Positions 1-5,830 of a stretch of 11,558 bases of DNA are shown here, piece after piece. Position numbers and translations under genes: made by a program. Within the stretch, counting starts at the first letter, position 1, and every line of letters begins with the position of its first letter. The DNA comes from CAJXCL01 sp036011265 (GTDB lineage Bacteria > Nitrospinota > Nitrospinia > CAJXCL01). Under the pieces are notes generated by a model. The model had not been told where the DNA came from. It searched no databases and saw only the letters and a program-made list of their open reading frames with translations. The stretch spans positions 1 to 11,558 of the forward strand of contig DASCNB010000132.1 of the NCBI GenBank assembly GCA_036011265.1. The letters run 5' to 3'.

Positions 1-204
1 CAGGAAAAATTCAAAAAAGACCCGAACCCTGCCATTCTATATATATGCCCCTCAAAAGTGTATGTAAAAAATGAAGAAACCGGGGAATGTATCGTAAACT
101 TTGAAAACTGCCTTGAATGCGGTTCATGTCAGGTTGCCAGCCGTGATTACGTGGTATGGGACAATCCCCGCGGTGGCACAGGGGTTATTTATAAGTACGG
201 TTAA
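1..204 (+). CDS. fixX: FixX-like ferredoxin (ETF-quinone oxidoreductase associated), 3' part
   Basis: Open from the window edge, frame 1, to TAA at 202-204; 67 residues are visible and the start lies upstream. Proteins of the FixX family carry a single iron-sulfur cluster and pass electrons between electron-transfer flavoprotein and the membrane quinone pool, next to FixC/ETF-QO. The visible part has the family layout: a Cys in an ICPSKVY segment (residue 16), then NCLECGSC (three Cys, residues 39-45), then the terminal W-NPRGG-GV-YKYG signature. As in other FixX proteins, the fourth cluster ligand is the upstream Cys, not one following the CxxCxxC. FixC and ETF genes would be expected just to the left but lie outside the window. 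The role is inferred from family membership; the identification itself is strong. Confidence 0.85.
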   Translation, partial: QEKFKKDPNPAILYICPSKVYVKNEETGECIVNFENCLECGSCQVASRDYVVWDNPRGGTGVIYKYG

Positions 205-296
205 AAACACCCTCATAAAGAGCTTAAAACAGAGTTTACATTCTTATGGTGTCTCAGAAACATTCTTTTTGGAACACCTAAAAGAAATTTAACATA

Positions 297-324
297 TTGA
301 AAAATAAATTTTTTTATGTATAAT
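297..324 (+). promoter_or_regulatory. Sigma70-type promoter of the cNMP-binding protein gene
   Basis: TTGAAA at 297-302 and a perfect TATAAT at 319-324 are separated by 16 bases in an AT-rich stretch. Transcription would start near 331 and give a leader of about 85 nt. This is a match to the consensus only. It is the best such match between the ferredoxin gene and the next start codon. Confidence 0.5.
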
Positions 325-334
325 ACCATCAAGT

Positions 335-400
335 CATTGAGACCGTTGCAAATTTGATTTCCTCTATTAGAATAATGTAAAAGATTGTGAGGTCTCCATG
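335..400 (+). repeat. Inverted repeat in the leader of the cNMP-binding protein gene
   Basis: CATTGAGACC (335-344) pairs with GGTCTCCATG (391-400): 9 of 10 pairs with one T-C mismatch, enclosing 46 nt. The right arm ends three bases before the AGGAGG ribosome binding site at 404-409. In RNA it would form a long-range stem just upstream of the site. It could equally be a pair of half sites for a DNA-binding protein. The element is seen directly; a function is not established. Confidence 0.4.
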
Positions 401-416
401 ATTAGGAGGATACATT

Positions 417-923
417 ATGAAGGAATCTCCATATCTTGAAGGGCAAGTTCAAGTTATCAAGCGTATCAAAGCCCTTCCAATTTTTAAACAATATGACGAT
501 GAGAAGCTAAAAGGGTTACTCCGTCTTAGCAAGATACGGCAATACAAACCTAATGAGATCCTTATCGAGGAAGGATCAACTGAAAAGTGGATATATTTTA
601 TGTTATCAGGAGGTGTACAGATAGAGAAGGAGGGAAACATAGTAGCATCACTGAGAAAAAGTGGAGAAATTTTTGGCGAGATGGGGTTCCTTGATGAAGA
701 ACCAAGGTCTTCTACCGTTAGGGCCACTATTGATACCAGTTGTTTAGCTGTGGATGTATCCTATTTGCTTCGCATTCAGGAAGAGGGCCATGATTCTTTT
801 CACGCCGCAATATACAAGGTGTTCGCCCAAATATTGGCTTTTCGTGTCCGTGAAACAACAAAAAAATTTATCCTTCTGAAAAAGGATTATGATCGTGTAA
901 AAAAAATCGCAGGGCTTGTATAA
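417..923 (+). CDS. Stand-alone cyclic nucleotide-binding domain protein
   Basis: Protein of 168 residues that starts at ATG 417, preceded by AGGAGG at 404-409 with 7-nt spacing, so the start is secure. Residues about 18-135 form a CAP_ED/cNMP-binding beta-roll. The phosphate-binding cassette is at 83-101 with GEIFGEMGF and EPRSSTV; G87, E88, R97 and S98 match the residues that hold the cyclic nucleotide in CRP and PKA domains. After the domain only a charged helix follows (about 135-168), and there is no CRP-type helix-turn-helix or catalytic domain. It is therefore more likely a ligand-responsive partner protein than a DNA-binding regulator. No signal peptide or membrane segment is visible, so it should be cytoplasmic. 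It stands alone between a ferredoxin gene and a convergent operon and has its own promoter. Whether it binds cAMP, cGMP or something else cannot be told. Confidence 0.88.
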   Translation: MKESPYLEGQVQVIKRIKALPIFKQYDDEKLKGLLRLSKIRQYKPNEILIEEGSTEKWIYFMLSGGVQIEKEGNIVASLRKSGEIFGEMGFLDEEPRSSTVRATIDTSCLAVDVSYLLRIQEEGHDSFHAAIYKVFAQILAFRVRETTKKFILLKKDYDRVKKIAGLV

Positions 924-976
924 TTTTTTAGGAAATAAGCCCATTCTGCATTTTTACTTGGTCTATTCCTCTTTTT

Positions 977-2833
977 TTATTCCAGCCAATTACTTAAAAC
1001 AAAACACGTCCAGATTTTAGACCAGTGGAGCCTGTTGTCAAAATAGTCTTTTAAAAGTCTTTCTTTATAGGATTCATTAAAGACATCTGATTTGCGAAAC
1101 CTGTCAACAACAACGTCCTTGAGTTCCTTTCTTAGCCACAGATCAAAAGGAAAAGTAAAACCCATCTTGGGACGGTGAATAATCTCCTCCGGTAACTTCT
1201 TATTCAAGGCTTTGATTAACAGCCTTTTGTGTATGTCCCTTTTACCTTTATATTTCATTGAAATTTTTGCTAATAACTCCACCAAAACATGATCTACAAA
1301 TGGCACCCTCACTTCTAAAGAATGAGCCATACTGAAAACATCAGTGTCCCGCAGGAGTTGATTGCGCATGTAAGAGGTGGTTTCAAGAAGGCTAACCTGG
1401 TTGAATTTGCTGTTAGCTTTAGAACAATCTGCTAGAAAAGAACAGGGCTCAATCCCTTCCAAAACTTCTTTTGCTATGTCCGCATGAAGCAATTTTTGAA
1501 TTTGTTCCTTAGTAAAAATACCTCTATAATTTAAATAAATACCAGGAATTGATGGAGGAGATGCGAGCATAGAGTAAAGTTTTGCCATTAGCGATCTGTT
1601 GGAATTTTTTACCATAGAGCGTGCTGCTCTTCTCCCAAAAGGAACCCATGCTAGAACCTTTAGAAAATCGTATAATTTAGGTATTTGAGTAAAAGAAGGA
1701 TATCCCCCAAATATTTCATCTCCTCCCACTCCGGACATTGCCACTTTAAGGCCGGCCTGAGCGGTGGCCCAGGAAACAAAATATGTATTTACTCCATCTA
1801 TGGTTGGCTGATCCATGCAACCTAAAATTTTACCCAGGTGTTCTATCATATTTTTTCCACTAACTTCTATCTCTACGTGCTCCGTTTCAAACCTCCTGGC
1901 TGCCAATTTGGCGTATTTTGCTTCATCGTAAGGAGTATTAGGAAAGACGACTGATACGGTTTTTATGGGCTTGTGTTCTGCTTCACGCATAAGGGCTGCA
2001 ACTGCAGTGGAATCTATTCCTCCGCTTAAAAACGCGCCTACGGGTACATCGCTTATGAGGTGACATTTTATTGTTTCATTAAGGCAGGATCGGACTCTCT
2101 CAACAGCCTCCTCTTCAGAGATTTTTAATAGCGATGTGTCTGAAAAGGCATTTGCCAGAGCATAATAACGCTTTTTAATAAGACCCTCTTTATTAATCGT
2201 CAGGAAGTGTCCTGCTTCAAGCGCGGAAATTTCTTTATATATTGTTTTAGGAGCGGGAATAGAACCATAAAGAAGGAAAAGCCCCGCTGATTGAGAATCT
2301 GTTTTTTTTAAAACAGGGTTGGATTTTAAAATAGCTTTTATCTCAGAGGCAAAAATTACAGTATCTTTGTTATGGAAATAATATATGGGTTTAATTCCTA
2401 GACGATCACGCGCGATGATAAGGCTCAAATTTTTTGTGTCATAGATTGCAAAGGCGAACATCCCGCGAAGTTTTCCCAGCAACGCCTCTATTCCCCACTC
2501 TTCATAGGCGTGTACTATTGTCTCTGTGTCGGAATTTGACTTAAAGGTGTGGCCTGAGTCTTTTAATCGGTTACGTAACTCCGGGTAGTTATATATCTCT
2601 CCATTGTAAGTTATCCATAGTGTTCCGTCCTCGTTGCACATAGGTTGATGTCCGGCTGACGACGGATCAATTATAGATAGTCTTTTATGAGCTAACCCCG
2701 CTGTTTTTATCTTGTTTATATATATTCCAGCATCATCCGGTCCTCGGTGAGAGATAGCATTTCTCATTCCGATAAGTGCATTTTCTGAAATAGGTGTATT
2801 ATTAAAATTTATTATTCCGGTAATACCACACAT
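977..2833 (-). CDS. asnB: Asparagine synthetase (glutamine-hydrolysing) / AsnB-type amidotransferase
   Basis: Protein of 618 residues, a usual length for AsnB-family enzymes. The start is fixed by MCGITG: Cys2 becomes the N-terminal nucleophile of the class II glutaminase domain (about 2-210), with the HRGPDD motif at 29-34 and YNGEIYN at 76-82. The synthetase domain follows (about 240-600) with the PP-loop SGGIDS at 270-275 that binds ATP pyrophosphate, and SGVGGDEIFGGY at 367-378. The family transfers ammonia from glutamine to an adenylated carboxylate. True AsnB makes asparagine, while related proteins in surface-glycan loci amidate sugars. The position as last gene of an operon with a glycosyltransferase and a GDPD, 25 nt after the latter, leans toward the glycan role, but this is inference. 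No clear Shine-Dalgarno sequence precedes the start, so translation may be coupled to the upstream gene. It converges with the cNMP gene; no obvious terminator lies in the 53 nt between them. Confidence 0.93.
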   Translation of the reverse strand: MCGITGIINFNNTPISENALIGMRNAISHRGPDDAGIYINKIKTAGLAHKRLSIIDPSSAGHQPMCNEDGTLWITYNGEIYNYPELRNRLKDSGHTFKSNSDTETIVHAYEEWGIEALLGKLRGMFAFAIYDTKNLSLIIARDRLGIKPIYYFHNKDTVIFASEIKAILKSNPVLKKTDSQSAGLFLLYGSIPAPKTIYKEISALEAGHFLTINKEGLIKKRYYALANAFSDTSLLKISEEEAVERVRSCLNETIKCHLISDVPVGAFLSGGIDSTAVAALMREAEHKPIKTVSVVFPNTPYDEAKYAKLAARRFETEHVEIEVSGKNMIEHLGKILGCMDQPTIDGVNTYFVSWATAQAGLKVAMSGVGGDEIFGGYPSFTQIPKLYDFLKVLAWVPFGRRAARSMVKNSNRSLMAKLYSMLASPPSIPGIYLNYRGIFTKEQIQKLLHADIAKEVLEGIEPCSFLADCSKANSKFNQVSLLETTSYMRNQLLRDTDVFSMAHSLEVRVPFVDHVLVELLAKISMKYKGKRDIHKRLLIKALNKKLPEEIIHRPKMGFTFPFDLWLRKELKDVVVDRFRKSDVFNESYKERLLKDYFDNRLHWSKIWTCFVLSNWLE

Positions 2834-2858
2834 ATAATTTAAATTCTCAAATTACAAA

Positions 2859-3608
2859 TTATGACATACGATCACTGCTGCTGAACTTTTCCGGATAATC
2901 GGTTACAATACCCCATGGCCGATAAGAAACTATTTTCTCCCAGAGCCTTTTACTGTTCACCGTCCACACAATCAATGGAATCCCTGAATTATGGATAATT
3001 TTCAAATTACGTTTTGTTAATAATTTATAATTTACAGCAAGGCAATCAAATTTAATTGGAGTATTTTTTATCAGGGCATTTAATTTTGTTTTGGAATTAA
3101 GTATTATTCCTGCCCTATGAGAAGGGTATTTTTTTTTTGTGTAACATACAATATCCTGTTCAAAAGACATAATCAGACACTTTTTTTTTAATTTCTCTTT
3201 TTTTATAATGGAAATTACTTTATCCACCAGCTTTTTGTCCCACCCTGAACTATTAAGATATCTTGATGTCTTTATTTCAAGATAAAATTGGATGTCATTG
3301 GGCACACTTTTAAAAACGTCCTTTAAACGGGCGAAACGAAATATTTCTTTCTTTTTTTTAATTTGCAGTTGAGATAGTTCTTCCCAGGTCTTATCAGAAA
3401 TATTTTTATTGACCCCGGTTATTTTGGAAAGGTTTTCATCATGAGAAAGGATGACCTCTTTGTCTTTGCTTAATCGCAAGTCAATCTCGATCATTCTTGC
3501 GCCAGATAAAATTCCATATAAAATAGCTTCCAGCGTATTCTCCTGAAAAGGAGCTGCGCTTCCCCTGTGACCTAAGATTTGGACTGATTGTGTATTAACA
3601 GAAGCCAT
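2859..3608 (-). CDS. Glycerophosphodiester phosphodiesterase (cytoplasmic, UgpQ-like)
   Basis: Protein of 249 residues, nearly the length of E. coli UgpQ. GDPD enzymes hydrolyse glycerophosphodiesters to glycerol-3-phosphate and an alcohol, with a TIM-barrel fold and a divalent metal. The expected residues are present: H14-R15 in GHRG, E41 and D43 in IEIDLRL, H56 in LSHDENL, E111/K113 in LEIK, and the C-terminal IVWTVN and GIVTDYPEKF segments. No signal peptide or membrane segment is seen, so it should act in the cytoplasm. It is the middle gene of the operon, 72 nt after the glycosyltransferase stop and 25 nt before asnB. Three long adenine runs in the coding strand (10, 9 and 8 A, at 3129-3138, 3181-3189 and 3352-3359) encode Lys stretches and are possible slippage sites. 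The substrate may be a phospholipid headgroup or a glycan phosphodiester; this cannot be decided here. Confidence 0.9.
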   Translation of the reverse strand: MASVNTQSVQILGHRGSAAPFQENTLEAILYGILSGARMIEIDLRLSKDKEVILSHDENLSKITGVNKNISDKTWEELSQLQIKKKKEIFRFARLKDVFKSVPNDIQFYLEIKTSRYLNSSGWDKKLVDKVISIIKKEKLKKKCLIMSFEQDIVCYTKKKYPSHRAGIILNSKTKLNALIKNTPIKFDCLAVNYKLLTKRNLKIIHNSGIPLIVWTVNSKRLWEKIVSYRPWGIVTDYPEKFSSSDRMS

Positions 3609-3658
3609 GCGTTAGAATGGATTTTTATAGTGAAGTAGATACGATGAAGAGAGTAAAG

Positions 3659-3672
3659 TCTTATATATAAGA
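3659..3672. repeat. 14-bp perfect palindrome between the glycosyltransferase and GDPD genes
   Basis: TCTTATATATAAGA is identical to its reverse complement. It sits in the 72-nt spacer, just after the glycosyltransferase stop codon on the minus strand. It is AT-rich and without a T-tract, so it does not look like an intrinsic terminator. It could be a protein-binding site or chance in AT-rich DNA. Confidence 0.35.
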
Positions 3673-3673
3673 T

Positions 3674-3699
3674 ATCCTGTTCATCCTGTCTTTCCCTGT
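3674..3699. repeat. Short CCTGT (ACAGG) tandem motif over the 3' end of the glycosyltransferase gene
   Basis: CCTGT recurs at 3676, 3685 and 3695 (steps of 9 and 10 bp) in the form ATCCTGTTC ATCCTGTCT TTCCCTGT. On the minus strand this reads as repeated ACAGGAT-type units. The motif overlaps the stop codon (3681-3683) and encodes the last residues QGKTG of the glycosyltransferase. The repeat is degenerate, but the regular spacing is visible. Confidence 0.4.
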
Positions 3700-5396
3700 T
3701 TGAATTGGCTATTAACTATTTCCATTAACTGAATTGCGTCATTACGGGTGGGGTCAAAAACTAATATTTTTTCTAAATTTTCTCTGACATCATCAATTTT
3801 CCCTAATTTAAACTGGATACCGGCAAGGCTAAAAAGCATGTTTAAATTAGCAGGATGCAGGGTAAGGTATTCTTTGAAATATTTCTCCACAACTTCAAAG
3901 CTGCCAAGCGCGTAAACCGCTTCAGTTAAGCTTGTTAGTACCTGCATGTTTTCAATATTAATATCTAGCGCTTCACAATATCTTTGAAGCCCTTTTTTCT
4001 TTTCTCCCTTATTCCATAAACAGATTCCCTCCCCGTAAATTGCTATATCATTTGATGAATCCTGCGTTATTGCTTTAAGAAAATAATCAGAAGCCACGTT
4101 CAGGTTCCCCTTTTGAATTTCCAAAAAACCCAGACCCGTTAGGGACTTTGATGAATTTGGATTCAGCATCTCTGCCTTTTTATAATATTTCTCAGATTCT
4201 TCAATCTGGTTTGTAACGAGCATGCATGCTCCGAGTTTTAAAAGGAGTTCCTCGCTTTCAGAGAATTTGCTCTCAGCGTTTTTATATATCTCAATAGCTT
4301 TTTCTATGTTTTCATTTTGCATTTGAGACGCCTTGTCGAGTATATCCTGCAGTTCTTTATTGATTGCAGATTTATCCGTATGAAGTCCGGTAGAAGTTGT
4401 TGAATCTCGAACAAATTTTTTAACAGTATCGTCAATAACCGTTTCCCACTTTTCTACAAATTTCTCCAGGCTGAAATTTTCTTTTACAGTCTTGCGTCCA
4501 TTTTGCCCTATTCGCTTTGCTTCATCCCTATTTTCAAATAGAAATCTGATCTTTTCTCTAAGGTATTGAATGTCATCAGAAATAAAACCGTTTTCACCAT
4601 TCACTATAGGAGATGTGTCATTACCTGTACAGACCACAGGCATACCGGTGGCCATGGCTTCCAGCATCGCAAGATTATACCCATCCTCGTATTGATTAAC
4701 AGTAGTATTTAAGAATAAGCGATGGCTTACATAATTAGACTTTAATTCCTCCCAGTTTTTTGATACTCGCGATTCAGGAATTGTTGGGTTTTCCCCCATT
4801 AGCATATTAGGGATGTCTTTTAATATCTTCTCTTGAACGGTATGCCCCATCATCAGGTCTCTTTCTTTGATCATGTTTCCCACTCTTAAAACTTTTTGAA
4901 TATCTCCGGAATAACCTCGATATTCGTTTGAATCTATTCCCGGTGTAATAATACTACCTTCACAACCCCAATCTTTCATTTTATTTTCAGATATAAAAAC
5001 AAGGTTAATCTTTCTGAAAGTATCTCTTAACGAAGCCAGGTATTCTTCCCGGTTGACTTGATTTCTTCCCAGGGCAATTTCAGTGGATAATTTATTGTGA
5101 CATACAAGGATTTTAGGAAGGAGAAAATCTTTGATAAAAATTAAATCTTTTGCATTCTGGCAAATAGCAAGGTCAAAAACGCCAGTCTCCAGTTCGGATA
5201 AGGCGGTTTCCTTCTCCATGAGAGTAATATTATCAGGTAAAGGTCGTAATTCCTTTCTCCACCTCATAGTAAAACCCTTTTTAACTTCAGGTTCCACGAT
5301 TGTAAAGAGATGAGAGGTTTCAGCCAATAAACACAGATAGGGTTCGTGCCAGTTAAAAGAAAGTACCTTTAAATTTTTTAGTTTATTGCCTAGCAT
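3681..5396 (-). CDS. GT4-like glycosyltransferase with C-terminal TPR repeats
   Basis: Protein of 571 residues from ATG 5396; an in-frame TTG at 5432 would add 12 residues. The ATG is preferred because a TATAAT hexamer on this strand (5437-5432) overlaps the TTG. Neither start has a clear ribosome binding site. Counting from the TTG, residues about 20-340 form a GT-B fold. The acceptor half is weakly conserved, and the C-terminal half has DGYNLAMLEAMATGMPVV (250-267) and IVNGENGF (276-283), typical of glycosyltransferase group 1 (GT4) nucleotide-sugar binding. The first Glu of the usual E-x7-E motif is Asp250 here; the second is Glu258. A polar linker (341-370) leads to about six TPR helix pairs (373-575), a protein-protein interaction module. 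There is no signal peptide or membrane segment. It is first gene of the operon with the GDPD and asnB. The TPRs could dock a carrier or acceptor protein; donor and acceptor are unknown. Confidence 0.8.
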   Translation of the reverse strand: MLGNKLKNLKVLSFNWHEPYLCLLAETSHLFTIVEPEVKKGFTMRWRKELRPLPDNITLMEKETALSELETGVFDLAICQNAKDLIFIKDFLLPKILVCHNKLSTEIALGRNQVNREEYLASLRDTFRKINLVFISENKMKDWGCEGSIITPGIDSNEYRGYSGDIQKVLRVGNMIKERDLMMGHTVQEKILKDIPNMLMGENPTIPESRVSKNWEELKSNYVSHRLFLNTTVNQYEDGYNLAMLEAMATGMPVVCTGNDTSPIVNGENGFISDDIQYLREKIRFLFENRDEAKRIGQNGRKTVKENFSLEKFVEKWETVIDDTVKKFVRDSTTSTGLHTDKSAINKELQDILDKASQMQNENIEKAIEIYKNAESKFSESEELLLKLGACMLVTNQIEESEKYYKKAEMLNPNSSKSLTGLGFLEIQKGNLNVASDYFLKAITQDSSNDIAIYGEGICLWNKGEKKKGLQRYCEALDINIENMQVLTSLTEAVYALGSFEVVEKYFKEYLTLHPANLNMLFSLAGIQFKLGKIDDVRENLEKILVFDPTRNDAIQLMEIVNSQFKQGKTG

Positions 5397-5431
5397 GGAT
5401 TGTAGTATACGAATACAAAAACAACTATTCA

Positions 5432-5437
5432 ATTATA
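5432..5437 (-). promoter_or_regulatory. Possible -10 box of the glycosyltransferase/GDPD/asnB operon
   Basis: A perfect TATAAT reads on the minus strand from 5437 to 5432 in very AT-rich DNA. No convincing -35 lies 16-18 bases upstream; a TTGACT at 5451-5446 is too close to pair with it. If used, transcription would start near 5425, after the TTG codon at 5432, which supports the ATG at 5396 as start. Confidence 0.3.
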
Positions 5438-5557
5438 AAAATCATAGTCAATAAAAATTATAAAATATATTTAACTTGCTTTTATTTTTAGAGTTTGATT
5501 AAATACCCCTTGTTTCAGCTGAAATATGTGATCGGATCAAAAGTACAGGGTAAAGTT

Positions 5558-5683
5558 GTGAAAAAAATTATTATAATTTTCTTAATCGTAGCAATAGGCG
5601 CCGCCATTTCTGCTTGTGGCATAAAAGGTCCTCCTAAGCCCCCTCCTGATCCAGAATCTTCTTTCTTCGAAAAATTGCGATAA
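5558..5683 (+). CDS. Small LptM (YifL)-like lipoprotein
   Basis: Protein of 41 residues from GTG 5558, chosen because AGGG (5547-5550) sits 7 nt upstream and because the protein then begins with MKK and a hydrophobic run. A TTG at 5495 would add 21 residues in front of the signal peptide and is unlikely. Residues 4-19 form the signal segment, and ISAC (17-20) is a good lipobox, giving lipidation at Cys20. The mature part is only 22 residues and opens with CGIKGPPKPPP, the LptM-type Cys-Gly-x-Lys-Gly-Pro signature. In E. coli LptM assists maturation of the LPS translocon LptDE. Position +2 is Gly, not Asp, so outer-membrane sorting is expected. The neighbours (glycosyltransferase operon divergent, repeat-rich spacer downstream) do not explain it. 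Family assignment rests on a short motif. Confidence 0.65.
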   Translation: MKKIIIIFLIVAIGAAISACGIKGPPKPPPDPESSFFEKLR

Positions 5684-5710
5684 AAACGTAAATACTCCAA
5701 AAACATAAAG

Positions 5711-5742
5711 CGGCAAGGTACTGCAAGCAAAATTCGGCAAGG
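5711..5742. repeat. Pair of 8-bp direct repeats CGGCAAGG
   Basis: CGGCAAGG occurs at 5711-5718 and again at 5735-5742, 24 bp apart, downstream of the small lipoprotein gene. The second copy runs into the hairpin at 5733-5767. The copies are seen directly; they may be part of the larger repeat element of this spacer. Confidence 0.35.
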
Positions 5743-5767
5743 AAACCCGAGTTGGACGGTTTCCGAA
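5733..5767. repeat. Imperfect hairpin 1 of the spacer
   Basis: GGAAACC (5741-5747) pairs perfectly with GGTTTCC (5758-5764) over a 10-nt loop. The stem continues with TTC (5733-5735) against GAA (5765-5767) if GGCAA is bulged. Alternatively TTCGG (5733-5737) can pair with CCGAA (5763-5767), so two folds compete. No T-run follows, so it is not a standard terminator. Confidence 0.45.
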
Positions 5768-5774
5768 GGGTTCA

Positions 5775-5788
5775 GGACATTGATGTCC
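5775..5788. repeat. Hairpin 2 of the spacer
   Basis: GGACA (5775-5779) and TGTCC (5784-5788) form a 5-bp stem with a TTGA loop, extendable by TC/GA (5772-5773 with 5789-5790) across one bulged A. It lies 10 nt after hairpin 1 and 8 nt before hairpin 3. Confidence 0.4.
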
Positions 5789-5796
5789 GATAATCA

Positions 5797-5816
5797 AAAG
5801 GAGCTTCCGCTCCTTT
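5797..5816. terminator. Hairpin 3 of the spacer: 8-bp perfect stem, possible weak terminator
   Basis: AAAGGAGC (5797-5804) pairs with GCTCCTTT (5809-5816) around a TTCC loop. Read on the minus strand the loop is GGAA, a GNRA tetraloop, followed by TTTTGATT. On the plus strand no T-tract follows, so it would be a poor terminator for the lipoprotein gene. A further GAGC (5817-5820) can compete for GCTC (5809-5812). The stem is certain as sequence; a terminator role is doubtful. Confidence 0.35.
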
Positions 5817-5830
5817 GAGCAAACAAAAAA

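Noticed and set aside
205..270. Intrinsic terminator after the ferredoxin gene
   Set aside because: ACAC-CATAA (207-218) can pair with TTATG-GTGT (244-252), but only with a 3-nt bulge and a loop of about 25 nt, and the T-run is displaced. Too weak to call.
101..292. A 63-codon open frame overlapping the ferredoxin end and the following spacer
   Set aside because: It runs out of frame with the clearly recognisable FixX coding sequence, has no domain and no ribosome binding site.
924..976. Bidirectional terminator between the cNMP and asnB genes
   Set aside because: T-runs are present at both ends, but the only stem (AGGAA with TTCCT) is 5 bp over a long loop.
5397..5432. TTG start for the glycosyltransferase at 5432
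   Set aside because: No ribosome binding site, the extra 12 residues are not typical for the fold, and a TATAAT box overlaps the codon. It cannot be fully excluded.
5582..5797. Minus-strand 71-codon open frame across the small lipoprotein gene and the hairpins
   Set aside because: No ribosome binding site, and half of it is antisense to the lipoprotein gene. The translated sequence over the hairpins looks like a by-product of a repeat; no domain is recognisable.
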